This document shows positions 1 through 4,888 of a stretch of 7,251 bases of DNA, one piece after another (position 1 is the first letter of the stretch; every line of letters starts with the position of its first letter). The stretch spans positions 1 to 7,251 of the forward strand of contig JAUNBN010000064.1 in NCBI GenBank assembly GCA_030527085.1, written 5' to 3'. The DNA is from Oscillospiraceae bacterium (lineage in GTDB: Bacteria; Bacillota; Clostridia; Oscillospirales; Ruminococcaceae). The translations under genes were made by a program, and so were the position numbers. The notes beneath the pieces were generated by a model that had not been told where the DNA came from, made no database searches, and saw only the letters and a program-made list of their open reading frames with translations.

Positions 1-273
1 CTCATTCCCTCAGAGCCTGCAAACCTTTTTGCGCATAATTCTTGACACTACCCTTTTTGCGTTTATGCTCCGCATGGTCAGGTTTAAGGTCAAGGGCGCG
101 CTGCGTCTCCGCTTAGTTTTAAGGCTAAGGCCTCCGTGCGCGTTTTTTTAAGAGCGTACCCCTTTTGTGTGCTTTTTTACTGTCTTTCTCCCGCCTTTGA
201 TCCATTCCTGTTCTTAACGCCTGCTTGCGCTTTTGCTTTCGTGTTGAGGCTGCGCGCACAGTTTTAACCAGAA
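1..273. other. Non-coding region beyond the terminator; possible IS256-like terminal sequence at about 31-53
   Basis: No reading frame with credible coding character lies here. A 63-codon minus frame begins inside the terminator and is very Lys/Arg-rich. The stretch GCGCATAATTCTTGACACTACC at about 31-52 resembles the 'TTGACACTACC' ends I associate with IS256-like elements of Firmicutes; if so, the element would lie left of the window. TTGACA at 42-47 with TATGCT at 64-69 (16-nt spacing) could be an outward promoter on the plus strand, but no plus-strand gene follows. Weak evidence throughout. Confidence 0.3.
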
Positions 274-308
274 CAAAAAACCGCCCCGGGGCTTTCAGCC
301 TCGGGGCG
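274..308 (-). terminator. Rho-independent terminator of the phage late operon
   Basis: On the minus strand a 12-bp GC-rich stem (CGCCCCGAGGCT / AGCCCCGGGGCG, one A-C mismatch) closes a GAA loop and is followed at once by G and six T residues. It lies 72 bases past the last stop codon. The plus strand has no T-run after the stem, so it acts in one direction. Confidence 0.92.
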
Positions 309-344
309 TTAAACATATCACGAAAGCAGTCAAATAGCGGGGTA

Positions 345-364
345 AGCGCTGTGGTAAAAGCGCT
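345..364. repeat. Small hairpin between the last gene and the terminator
   Basis: AGCGCT occurs at 345-350 and 359-364, separated by eight bases. Each copy is itself a palindrome, so the pair can form a 6-bp stem. It lies between the last stop codon and the terminator and may be incidental or help protect the 3' end of the transcript. Confidence 0.35.
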
Positions 365-380
365 CTGTCTGAACTCTTGC

Positions 381-944
381 CTACCTCACCCCGCCCTTGC
401 CGTAGGAGCCGGAAGGGATATAGCTGCTTTTGGCGTTAGAGGAGCGCGAGCCGCCATAGGATGAGGACCCCGAGCGCGTGGACTTGGAACTCGAGGAAGT
501 GCGCGAAGAACTCGAGCGTGAGCTGCCCGAGCCCGCGGATGAGGCGCTCTCGCTCTTTTGCGAGAGCTTATAGTCCTCGAGCGCTATGCGCGCGTTATAC
601 TCGGCTACCGCGTTGTCCATGAGGCGCTGCTGGCGCGATACCTCCCTTTGATATTCTTCGGTAAACTCCCTTTGTTTCTGCTTCAGCTCCTCATACCTCG
701 CGCGGTACTCGGCGAAGATGGAATAGATATCCTCCTCTGCTACCCCGCCCGAAAGCCCCAGCGAGCGCAGCTGCTGGGGGCTGTCGCGTAAATCGGTCAT
801 TTTCTCAACATAGGCCGCGCGGGCGCTCTCCTGATGCTCACGCTCCTCCTTTTCGTAGTCCTGTCTCGCCGCCTCAATGGCGTCGAGGTACTGCTGCTTC
901 ATCCTGGCTATATGAGCCGCGCGAAGCTGCCCTGTGTAGTCCAT
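381..944 (-). CDS. Coiled-coil phage protein with basic serine-rich C-terminal tail (187 aa)
   Basis: Residues 1-60 and 75-130 are charged helices (RMKQQYLDAIEAARQDYEKE; YRARYEELKQKQREFTEEYQ) predicting coiled coil. They are separated by SPQQLRSLGLSGGVAEEDI (55-73), a PQQL...G.SGG.-E motif I recall from small late proteins of clostridial phages. Residues 131-187 are low complexity: 27 of 57 are serine, with Arg, Lys, Gly and Tyr and almost no acidic residues. No signal peptide or membrane segment. The ATG at 944 was chosen over one at 1103 because AAGGAGG at 952-958 lies 7 nt upstream and the longer form would overlap the lysin gene by about 160 bases. It is the last gene before the terminator. 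It could be an internal virion/ejection protein or a scaffold-like factor; I cannot tell which. Confidence 0.87.
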   Translation of the reverse strand: MDYTGQLRAAHIARMKQQYLDAIEAARQDYEKEEREHQESARAAYVEKMTDLRDSPQQLRSLGLSGGVAEEDIYSIFAEYRARYEELKQKQREFTEEYQREVSRQQRLMDNAVAEYNARIALEDYKLSQKSESASSAGSGSSRSSSSRTSSSSKSTRSGSSSYGGSRSSNAKSSYIPSGSYGKGGVR

Positions 945-946
945 TT

Positions 947-1843
947 TTAATCCTCCTTTTTCATGTAGGGCTCGAGCAGCGCCACCGCCGCGCTTATCGC
1001 CTCGCGGCAGGCGGCGAGGCTCGCTATTTCTCTCTCTGCCTCCTCTTTTAAATCCCCCGCCCCCTCGAGCGAGGTATAGCCCTCTATAAGAGCCGTCCAC
1101 CACTCGCCGAGCGGGGTTTCGATGAGCGCCCAGCGGTTTTTTGCCCCCGCCGTTTCGCTTTCACAGTACATAAGCGCGTCAAATTCCGTCTCGCTGAAAA
1201 ACTCACCCAGAGTATCGCGGCTTCTGTCAGAGGCATTAGCGGTGAGCGGCGTATACTCGGTAAAGGGCACGAGTCTTAGCCTGACAGCGCCGTTTTGAAC
1301 CTTTAGCTTCGCTCCTTTTGGCAGGCTTATGAGCCCCTGCGGCGCCGGCTCGGGCTCGGGTATGCCGCCGAGGTAGAAGGTGTCCTCGTCTGCAACGAAC
1401 TGCTGCCCTGAAACGACGTGCAGGACGCTTAAAGGGTCAACGGAATACTCAACCCTCCCGGCGTAATTGTAGCTGTAGCCTATCGGCACCAGCCAGGTCT
1501 CGAGGTGCAAATGCCGCCCGAAGCAGGCGCTGCCCGTAGCTCCCTGAACGCCTATCACCTCGCCCTCGGCAACGCTCTGTCCCAGAGAAACGCGGCGCGA
1601 GGCCAGATGGGCGTAGCGCGTTATCATCTCACACTTGCCGTTGAAGGGCCCCTGAAGCGCTATCATGTTGCCGCCCGCCGAGTCCCAGCAGGAGAGCACC
1701 ACTCTGCCTGCGTGGCAGGCGACTACGTTCGTGTTGCTCTGGCTGCATATGTCGCAGCCGTAGTGCGGCTTGCGAACGCCGCTTACCGTGTAGGGCCCGT
1801 AGCCTGCGGTAATCCCTATTTTCTGCATCGGAAAGCGCGCCAT
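947..1843 (-). CDS. M23 (LytM-type) zinc endopeptidase, phage endolysin (298 aa)
   Basis: Peptidase M23 domain at about residues 10-140. Zinc-site motif H27-Y-G-C-D31 (HxxxD), Y77-A-H79, and H111-L-H113 (HxH, in GRHLHLET) are all present, so the enzyme should be active; M23 enzymes cut peptide cross-links of peptidoglycan. The order G-HYGCDI, VVACHAGRVV, RYAHLA, VAEGEVIGVQGATG, HLHLE is canonical. After a proline/glutamate linker (161-170), residues ~171-262 form a separate beta-rich domain (LPKGAKLKVQNGAVRLRLV, ...NRWALIETPLGEWWTALIEG) that may be an SH3-like wall-binding domain; then a helical tail. No signal peptide, consistent with holin-dependent export. Six cysteines lie in the catalytic domain, which is many for a cytosolic lysin. 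Start supported by GGAG at 1851-1854 with 7-nt spacing. The stop lies two bases before the next start. Confidence 0.93.
   Translation of the reverse strand: MARFPMQKIGITAGYGPYTVSGVRKPHYGCDICSQSNTNVVACHAGRVVLSCWDSAGGNMIALQGPFNGKCEMITRYAHLASRRVSLGQSVAEGEVIGVQGATGSACFGRHLHLETWLVPIGYSYNYAGRVEYSVDPLSVLHVVSGQQFVADEDTFYLGGIPEPEPAPQGLISLPKGAKLKVQNGAVRLRLVPFTEYTPLTANASDRSRDTLGEFFSETEFDALMYCESETAGAKNRWALIETPLGEWWTALIEGYTSLEGAGDLKEEAEREIASLAACREAISAAVALLEPYMKKED
952..958 (-). promoter_or_regulatory. Strong ribosome binding site within the end of the lysin gene
   Basis: AAGGAGG on the minus strand, 7 nt before the ATG at 944, is embedded in the last codons of the lysin gene (MKKED-stop). It fixes the start of the last gene in the operon. 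Confidence 0.8.
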
Positions 1844-1844
1844 T

Positions 1845-2180
1845 TTAAAACTCCCCCTCAGAGGAGCCTTCGGAATTTTCGGTCACAGTTGCACTCAGTC
1901 CGAAGAGCGAGCAGACCGTTGCCTCGATGAGCGCGTCGTCCGCCGTAAAGCCGCGGCTCTCTAAAAAGCTCATTACATAGGCCTTCTTTTCCTGGCCTGC
2001 CTTCGAGCCGAAATACTGCTCGGCGGCGCGCACCGCGACGTCCGTCCAAAACCCGAGAGCCTCCTGCTGCTCGCTTTCGAGCTTTGAGCCGAGCCAGGGT
2101 ATCAGCCTGGTTGTTATGAGCGCGGCGCAGAGCGCCAGCACTGCGTTAATAATCGCCGTTAGATCTATCGCTTCTGTCAT
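1845..2180 (-). CDS. Phage holin, LLH family (superfamily 6), 111 aa
   Basis: One N-terminal hydrophobic segment (about 5-24: IDLTAIINAVLALCAALITT) is followed by an amphipathic helix. Then comes the diagnostic stretch VAVRAAEQYFGSKAGQEKKA (48-67), YVMSFLESRGF, and an acidic helix ALIEATVCSLF. This is the usual layout of LLH holins, including the AVxAAEQxF...G..KK.YV..FL...G signature, and the length is normal. Holins oligomerise in the host membrane late in infection and let the lysin reach the wall. It is followed one base later by an M23 lysin that lacks a signal peptide, which fits holin-dependent release. The ribosome site is a weak AAAGGGG with 10-nt spacing. The tail after residue 95 is Ser/Glu-rich and unstructured. 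Confidence 0.9.
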   Translation of the reverse strand: MTEAIDLTAIINAVLALCAALITTRLIPWLGSKLESEQQEALGFWTDVAVRAAEQYFGSKAGQEKKAYVMSFLESRGFTADDALIEATVCSLFGLSATVTENSEGSSEGEF

Positions 2181-2183
2181 TCT

Positions 2184-2573
2184 TTATTTTCCCCTTTCAT
2201 TTTCGAGCACGCTCAGGCGCGTCTCGTGTCCGGCGAGCTCACCCTCGAGCTCGGAGCATTTGTTCCAGAGCCTGCGGTGGCTGTCGGCGTTGGAGTTCTT
2301 GAGCTCCGCGAAGCTGTCCGCGAGGTGGCCTATCGTGGCGTTAAGCCGGGTCGTCGCCTCGGTGTTCTCTATCAGAGCGCGCTTCTGCTCCTCGCGCAGT
2401 TCACGCAGCTCCTTTTCACTTTCGGAGCGCTCGCAGCTCAATCTGCGCTCCAGTTCCAGCCTCTGCTCGGCCTGCCGCCTGTTTCTCGCTTCAAGCGGCA
2501 TATAGAGCGCAAAGAAAAGGCCTGTCAGGGTCACCAGCACCCCGACGGCCGTCCATTCGTTCACGGTTTTCAT
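2184..2573 (-). CDS. Membrane-anchored coiled-coil protein of the lysis cassette (129 aa)
   Basis: Residues 8-27 (TAVGVLVTLTGLFFALYMPL) form one membrane segment. Residues ~29-126 are charged and heptad-like (ARNRRQAEQRLELERRL, ELRELREEQ, SHRRLWNKCSELEGELAGHE, RLSVLE), predicting a long coiled coil. Arginines just after the membrane segment suggest that the C-terminus stays in the cytoplasm. This is the reverse of haemolysin XhlA (C-terminal anchor), though the job may be similar: a holin-associated accessory protein. Position between the XkdX-like genes and the holin agrees. Start doubt: AGGAGGT lies only ~1-2 nt from the ATG at 2573 but ~10 nt from an in-frame GTG at 2564, which would give a product starting MNEWTAVGV; I recall clostridial relatives starting that way. 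Function is inferred from context. Confidence 0.85.
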   Translation of the reverse strand: MKTVNEWTAVGVLVTLTGLFFALYMPLEARNRRQAEQRLELERRLSCERSESEKELRELREEQKRALIENTEATTRLNATIGHLADSFAELKNSNADSHRRLWNKCSELEGELAGHETRLSVLENERGK

Positions 2574-2809
2574 TACCTCCTCGCTTTTAAATCACGGTAT
2601 TCCGCCTCGCTTATCAGTCTGTTTCTCAGCCTCAGCTTGAGCCCCCGCGCGTCCACGCGACCTCTCAGCATAAGGTAGTCCAGCCATGCGGCGTAAGCGC
2701 TAAAATTCGGTAGTGCCTCTGCCGCGCGCTTTTCGCTGTATTCCACCCGCCTTCGGCGGGGGAAATACAGCCCCAAATACCCGCTTTTGGCGCGCTCCCT
2801 TAAATTCAC
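2573..2809 (-). CDS. XkdX-like phage protein, second copy, with palindrome-containing N-terminal extension (78 aa)
   Basis: The last ~40 residues (YAAWLDYLMLRGRVDARGL, then KLRLRNRLISEAEYRDLKAR) fit the XkdX pattern. They align with the preceding mini-protein at L--G-R-DA---L and at L-[VI]-S-x-A, suggesting a tandem paralogue. The start is uncertain. The GTG at 2809 overlaps the previous stop (GTGA) and would be translated by coupling, since no good ribosome site precedes it; a GTG at 2746 has only a poorly spaced AAGG. The first ~35 residues (NLRERAKSGYLGLYFPRRRR, VEYSEKRAAEALPN) are basic and partly encoded by a 35-base palindrome, so this segment may be inserted repeat DNA read through in frame. 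The stop TAA overlaps the next ATG by one base. The C-terminal half is well supported; the N-terminal half is not. Confidence 0.6.
   Translation of the reverse strand: MNLRERAKSGYLGLYFPRRRRVEYSEKRAAEALPNFSAYAAWLDYLMLRGRVDARGLKLRLRNRLISEAEYRDLKARR
2736..2770. repeat. Imperfect 16-bp palindrome inside the second XkdX-like gene
   Basis: Arms at 2736-2751 and 2755-2770 pair over 16 positions with two mismatches around a TTC loop; the core is CCCGCC-TTC-GGCGGG and the outer arms are CTGTATT/AATACAG. No T-run follows on either strand, so it is not an intrinsic terminator. It resembles a mobile palindromic unit (REP- or MITE-like) more than codon-driven symmetry, and it encodes FPRRRR on the minus strand. 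Confidence 0.7.
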
Positions 2810-2934
2810 TGTTCGAGTATAAGGGCGAGCGAGGCGGCGCTCACAAGCCCCAGTGCGGACGCTCTTGCGAGCGCGTTGGCGTCCAGCCTGCCCGCGGCGT
2901 AGAGCCTCGACAGCCTCTCTTCCGTCTTTGTCAT
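2806..2934 (-). CDS. XkdX-like phage mini-protein, first copy (42 aa)
   Basis: Short product MTKTEERLSRLYAAGRLDAN, then ALARASALGLVSAASLALILEQ. It fits the XkdX pattern of small tail-region proteins: LYxxG, a short polar link, a hydrophobic helix, then G-[WL]-[IV]-[ST]-xxx-[YL] near the end (here LYAAGRLDA...GLVSAASLALI). XkdX proteins are about 40-60 aa, lie after fibre or baseplate genes and before the holin in Gram-positive phages, and have no known function. Start evidence is the AAGGAG at 2941-2946. The stop TGA overlaps a GTG (GTGA) that may start the next gene. A 161-codon frame covers the same DNA out of register and hides this gene. The final residues are more hydrophobic than usual for the family, so assignment is by pattern only. 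Confidence 0.72.
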   Translation of the reverse strand: MTKTEERLSRLYAAGRLDANALARASALGLVSAASLALILEQ

Positions 2935-3054
2935 CTCTAACTCCTTTTTGTATAGTATTCATTTTATGAAGCGGTCCAAAGGCGCGTGTGTTTTCCCAGC
3001 CTACGGCGAGGAGAACGCAGCGAAAAGTGCGCGCCGCCGCAAAGCCCCTCACTT
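2935..3054 (-). repeat. 120-base non-coding spacer, candidate interspersed repeat
   Basis: This is the only sizeable gap in an otherwise packed operon. The first ~85 bases downstream of the 93-aa gene are GC-rich (GGGGCTTTGCGGCGGCGCGC, then CTTTTCGCTGCG and CTCCTCGCCGTAGGC), with GGCGCG/CGCGCC arms at the ends. The remainder is A-rich and leads into the ribosome binding site of the 42-aa gene. It stays open in a frame running on to 2573, but the peptide (VKVRGFAAARTFRCVLLAVG...) looks nothing like a phage protein, and the frame runs through the 42-aa gene out of register. The style recalls intergenic repeats I associate with clostridial genomes. I cannot count copies here. Confidence 0.35.
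2941..2946 (-). promoter_or_regulatory. Ribosome binding site for the 42-aa mini-gene
   Basis: AAGGAG on the minus strand, within an A-rich leader, lies 6 nt before the ATG at 2934. This spacing is the main evidence that the small reading frame is translated in preference to the longer overlapping frame. Confidence 0.75.
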
Positions 3055-3336
3055 TCACGAGCAGACCGCTACGAGCAAATCGTCTATGACCGGCGCAAGC
3101 TCCTCGTAGACGGCCTGCGCGGCTTCCAGAATAGCGCTGTCCTTAAAAGGCGATATCATCTCGCCCTCAAACACCACTCCGTCCTCGCGCGTCCAGCTCT
3201 GCCCTTCGGGAATAAAGCGGTGGCCCTCGATATAGGCCTTACACTTGCCGTCGAAAAAATCAGTTTCGATAGCTGTTCGGCCTTCGGCATTTTCCGTATA
3301 GCATTTAAAGTCATTATCTATATAAACCGTTTTCAA
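3055..3336 (-). CDS. Conserved-type phage protein downstream of the tail fibre (93 aa, TTG start)
   Basis: Product begins MKTVYIDNDFKCY and continues with ETDFFDGKCKAYIEG, RFIPEGQSW, REDGVVFEGEMISPF. From memory this matches a small uncharacterised protein seen beside tail-fibre genes in many clostridial prophages; no biochemical role is known to me. It is acidic and predicted beta-rich at the N-terminus, with a C-terminal helix (75-90: AILEAAQAVYEELAPV). No signal peptide or membrane segment is visible. Two in-frame TTG codons are possible starts; the one at 3336 is preferred because of its spacing from AAGGAGGT. It overlaps the fibre stop by four bases (TTGA), which suggests translational coupling and a role in fibre assembly or as a small baseplate or tip component. 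That role is inference. Confidence 0.85.
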   Translation of the reverse strand: MKTVYIDNDFKCYTENAEGRTAIETDFFDGKCKAYIEGHRFIPEGQSWTREDGVVFEGEMISPFKDSAILEAAQAVYEELAPVIDDLLVAVCS

Positions 3337-4868
3337 GATAACCAAACCTCCTTAACTCTAATAGTCAGCGTGCCACCGCTGTCATATGTGCTCACAGCTA
3401 TATAATAACTGTCATTTACTGCGCTTATGTCACCAGTAAGCAGATAATCGTTCCCAACAGCAGGATAATTATGTCGTGCCATGGCTACGGATGAGGTATG
3501 GAAAGCTTCTTTATTGGACGCCACATTAAGAAAGACACTATTAGACCCCGACCCTGCTGTGACAACATCATAAATTAAACTTAATGTCCTATATCCGCTT
3601 ACGTCTATAAGAGCAGATTTACCAACCACCGTGGTTTTTGCTCCGCTGGCGCAGCCAATAAGCATATGGTCAGCGTTTTTTGTTACTAAGCCCGGATTAG
3701 GGTCGTTGCTGCCCCATATAAAACCACTCGCAGTCCACCCGCCACCGCCTATTGTGAGACACTCGTCGCCCTTATCATATAAATATTTACTCCACTCCAT
3801 CCACGCTCCGTCCTGATATGTTTTTGATAGCTTCGATATCCATACGCCCGAAACATATTGATAACACAAATTCGGGTAGACCCACGCGCTGTTTTTTTTG
3901 AGAACGTTCCGGGCTGCGGGAGAAGATATGCCGCACTTAAACCACAATTCTCCGCCACTTAGTTCCGAGCCGTCCTGCCTCGTCGTCGGCTGCGTTGTGC
4001 TGAACACCCATTCAGTTATAGGTGTTTCGGTAACTACCCCTATCGTCCCATCCTTGGGCGTATCGGCCAAAAGGGCGGCTTCGGTGGCGTAGGACTGCAC
4101 CTTCAAGGCTGATACCGAGCCGCCCGGTTTAAAATTTAGCTTATCTCCGCTTTTGAAACAGACAAGCACCGCTCCGCTCTTGAAATACCCCTCGGGCAGC
4201 TCCTCGCCGTCGGCCGTGCCGCACTGGACCACCTCGCCGTTCACGCTGAAACCATCGCCCTCGAGGAAGTCGGCGGCCGCGGTAAATTTGACGTTGTCCC
4301 CGCTTCCCGCAAGCGCGTGAACGCGCTTGACAGAACCTGCCTCGCTCGCAAGCACCGCGGCTGCCGCGCCGCTGTACTCTATTATCGTATACTCTACCTC
4401 GCTCAGGGTCTCGGCGCCGGTGATGAGCGCCTCGGTCTCGTCCGCAAGCGTTTGAGTATCCGTCAAATCCTCAAGGTCTTTATATATCGTAGTTCCCGCA
4501 GGCAGTACGGCGTAGCTTTCGAGCGAGCTCTCGTAGCTCGAAAGCGCGTTTTCGGCCGCGGCGTAGTATGAGGGCGGCTCGCCGCCCAGCTTCTCCGAGT
4601 CGTTCACTACCCCATCCATGTCAGTATCGTAGACCGCCTTCGTCATATCGCTCGAGCGGCTCTCGAAAACGGCGTTTGAGACGTCGGTTTTCGTAGCGAA
4701 ATCCGTCTCGAGCTTGTCTACCAGCGAGTTGTGCTTCGGGATTATCACCTCCGCTGCTATTTCATCGAACTTCTGCTGCATCTGCTCGGTTGTGAGACGC
4801 GGCGTGTCGGCCAGGCCCACTACTCCCTTGCCCGAGAGCTCGGCCTCGGTGATTTTATAAGCGTCCAT
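3333..4868 (-). CDS. Modular phage tail fibre / receptor-binding-type protein (511 aa)
   Basis: The N-terminus (1-50: KITEAELSGKGVVGLADTP, then TTEQMQQKFDE and VIIPKHNSLVDKL) is the virion-attachment type opening common in clostridial phage fibres. Residues 81-92 (DTDMDGVVNDSE) match a 12-residue EF-hand loop, followed by KLGGEPPSYYA. Residues 110-255 are beta-rich. Residues 279-365 form a recurrent clostridial fibre module: VTETPITEWVFSTTQP, LWFKCG, NVLKKN, VYPNLCYQYVSGVW, YQDGAWMEWSKYLY. Residues 370-511 form a further beta-rich, Ser/Thr/Gly-rich domain, probably the host-recognition tip. AAGGAG at 4876-4881 with 7-nt spacing supports the ATG. The 3' third is clearly AT-richer than the rest, suggesting a swapped module. 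The stop overlaps the next gene's TTG start. No C-type lectin fold or chaperone domain is visible. Receptor specificity cannot be read from the sequence. Confidence 0.88.
   Translation of the reverse strand: MDAYKITEAELSGKGVVGLADTPRLTTEQMQQKFDEIAAEVIIPKHNSLVDKLETDFATKTDVSNAVFESRSSDMTKAVYDTDMDGVVNDSEKLGGEPPSYYAAAENALSSYESSLESYAVLPAGTTIYKDLEDLTDTQTLADETEALITGAETLSEVEYTIIEYSGAAAAVLASEAGSVKRVHALAGSGDNVKFTAAADFLEGDGFSVNGEVVQCGTADGEELPEGYFKSGAVLVCFKSGDKLNFKPGGSVSALKVQSYATEAALLADTPKDGTIGVVTETPITEWVFSTTQPTTRQDGSELSGGELWFKCGISSPAARNVLKKNSAWVYPNLCYQYVSGVWISKLSKTYQDGAWMEWSKYLYDKGDECLTIGGGGWTASGFIWGSNDPNPGLVTKNADHMLIGCASGAKTTVVGKSALIDVSGYRTLSLIYDVVTAGSGSNSVFLNVASNKEAFHTSSVAMARHNYPAVGNDYLLTGDISAVNDSYYIAVSTYDSGGTLTIRVKEVWLS
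3346..3353 (-). promoter_or_regulatory. Strong ribosome binding site that decides a TTG start
   Basis: AAGGAGGT on the minus strand directly abuts a TTG at 3345 (zero spacing, unusable) and lies 9 nt from the TTG at 3336. The second TTG is therefore the likely start. It also produces a TTGA overlap with the fibre stop codon. Confidence 0.75.
4515..4545. repeat. 10-bp inverted repeat inside the tail-fibre gene
   Basis: GCTTTCGAGC (4515-4524) and GCTCGAAAGC (4536-4545) are perfect inverted copies around an 11-base spacer that includes GAGCTC. They encode the repetitive peptide ALSSYESSLESYA, so codon use in a Ser/Glu repeat may explain the symmetry. Confidence 0.6.
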
Positions 4869-4888
4869 TCTTTATCTCCTTCATTTTT

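Noticed and set aside
68..108. Minus-strand promoter with TTGACC near the left edge
   Set aside because: The only -10 candidates (GAGCAT at 17 nt, CATAAA at 19 nt) are poor matches and nothing is seen downstream.
125..316. 63-codon minus frame past the terminator
   Set aside because: It starts inside the terminator stem, lacks a ribosome site and is simply Lys/Arg-rich.
381..1103. 240-codon version of the serine-rich-tail protein
   Set aside because: The extension overlaps the lysin gene and is Gly/Arg-rich noise; AAGGAGG supports the ATG at 944.
1505..1930. 141-codon plus-strand frame
   Set aside because: Antisense to the clearly identified M23 lysin and holin; no plus-strand ribosome site or family resemblance.
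2226..2678. 150-codon plus-strand frame
   Set aside because: Antisense across two minus-strand genes; composition follows the codon bias of the opposite strand.
2736..2770. Palindrome as an intrinsic terminator
   Set aside because: No T-run follows the stem on either strand and open genes continue on both sides.
2573..3058. 161-codon minus-strand frame as one protein
   Set aside because: Its first half reads through a non-coding spacer and the 42-aa gene out of register; only the part from about 2809 resembles a phage protein.
3333..3700. Diversity-generating retroelement variable region at the fibre C-terminus
   Set aside because: The end (STYDSGGTLTIRVKEVWLS) lacks a C-type lectin signature and clustered AAC/AAT codons, and no reverse transcriptase or template repeat is in the window.
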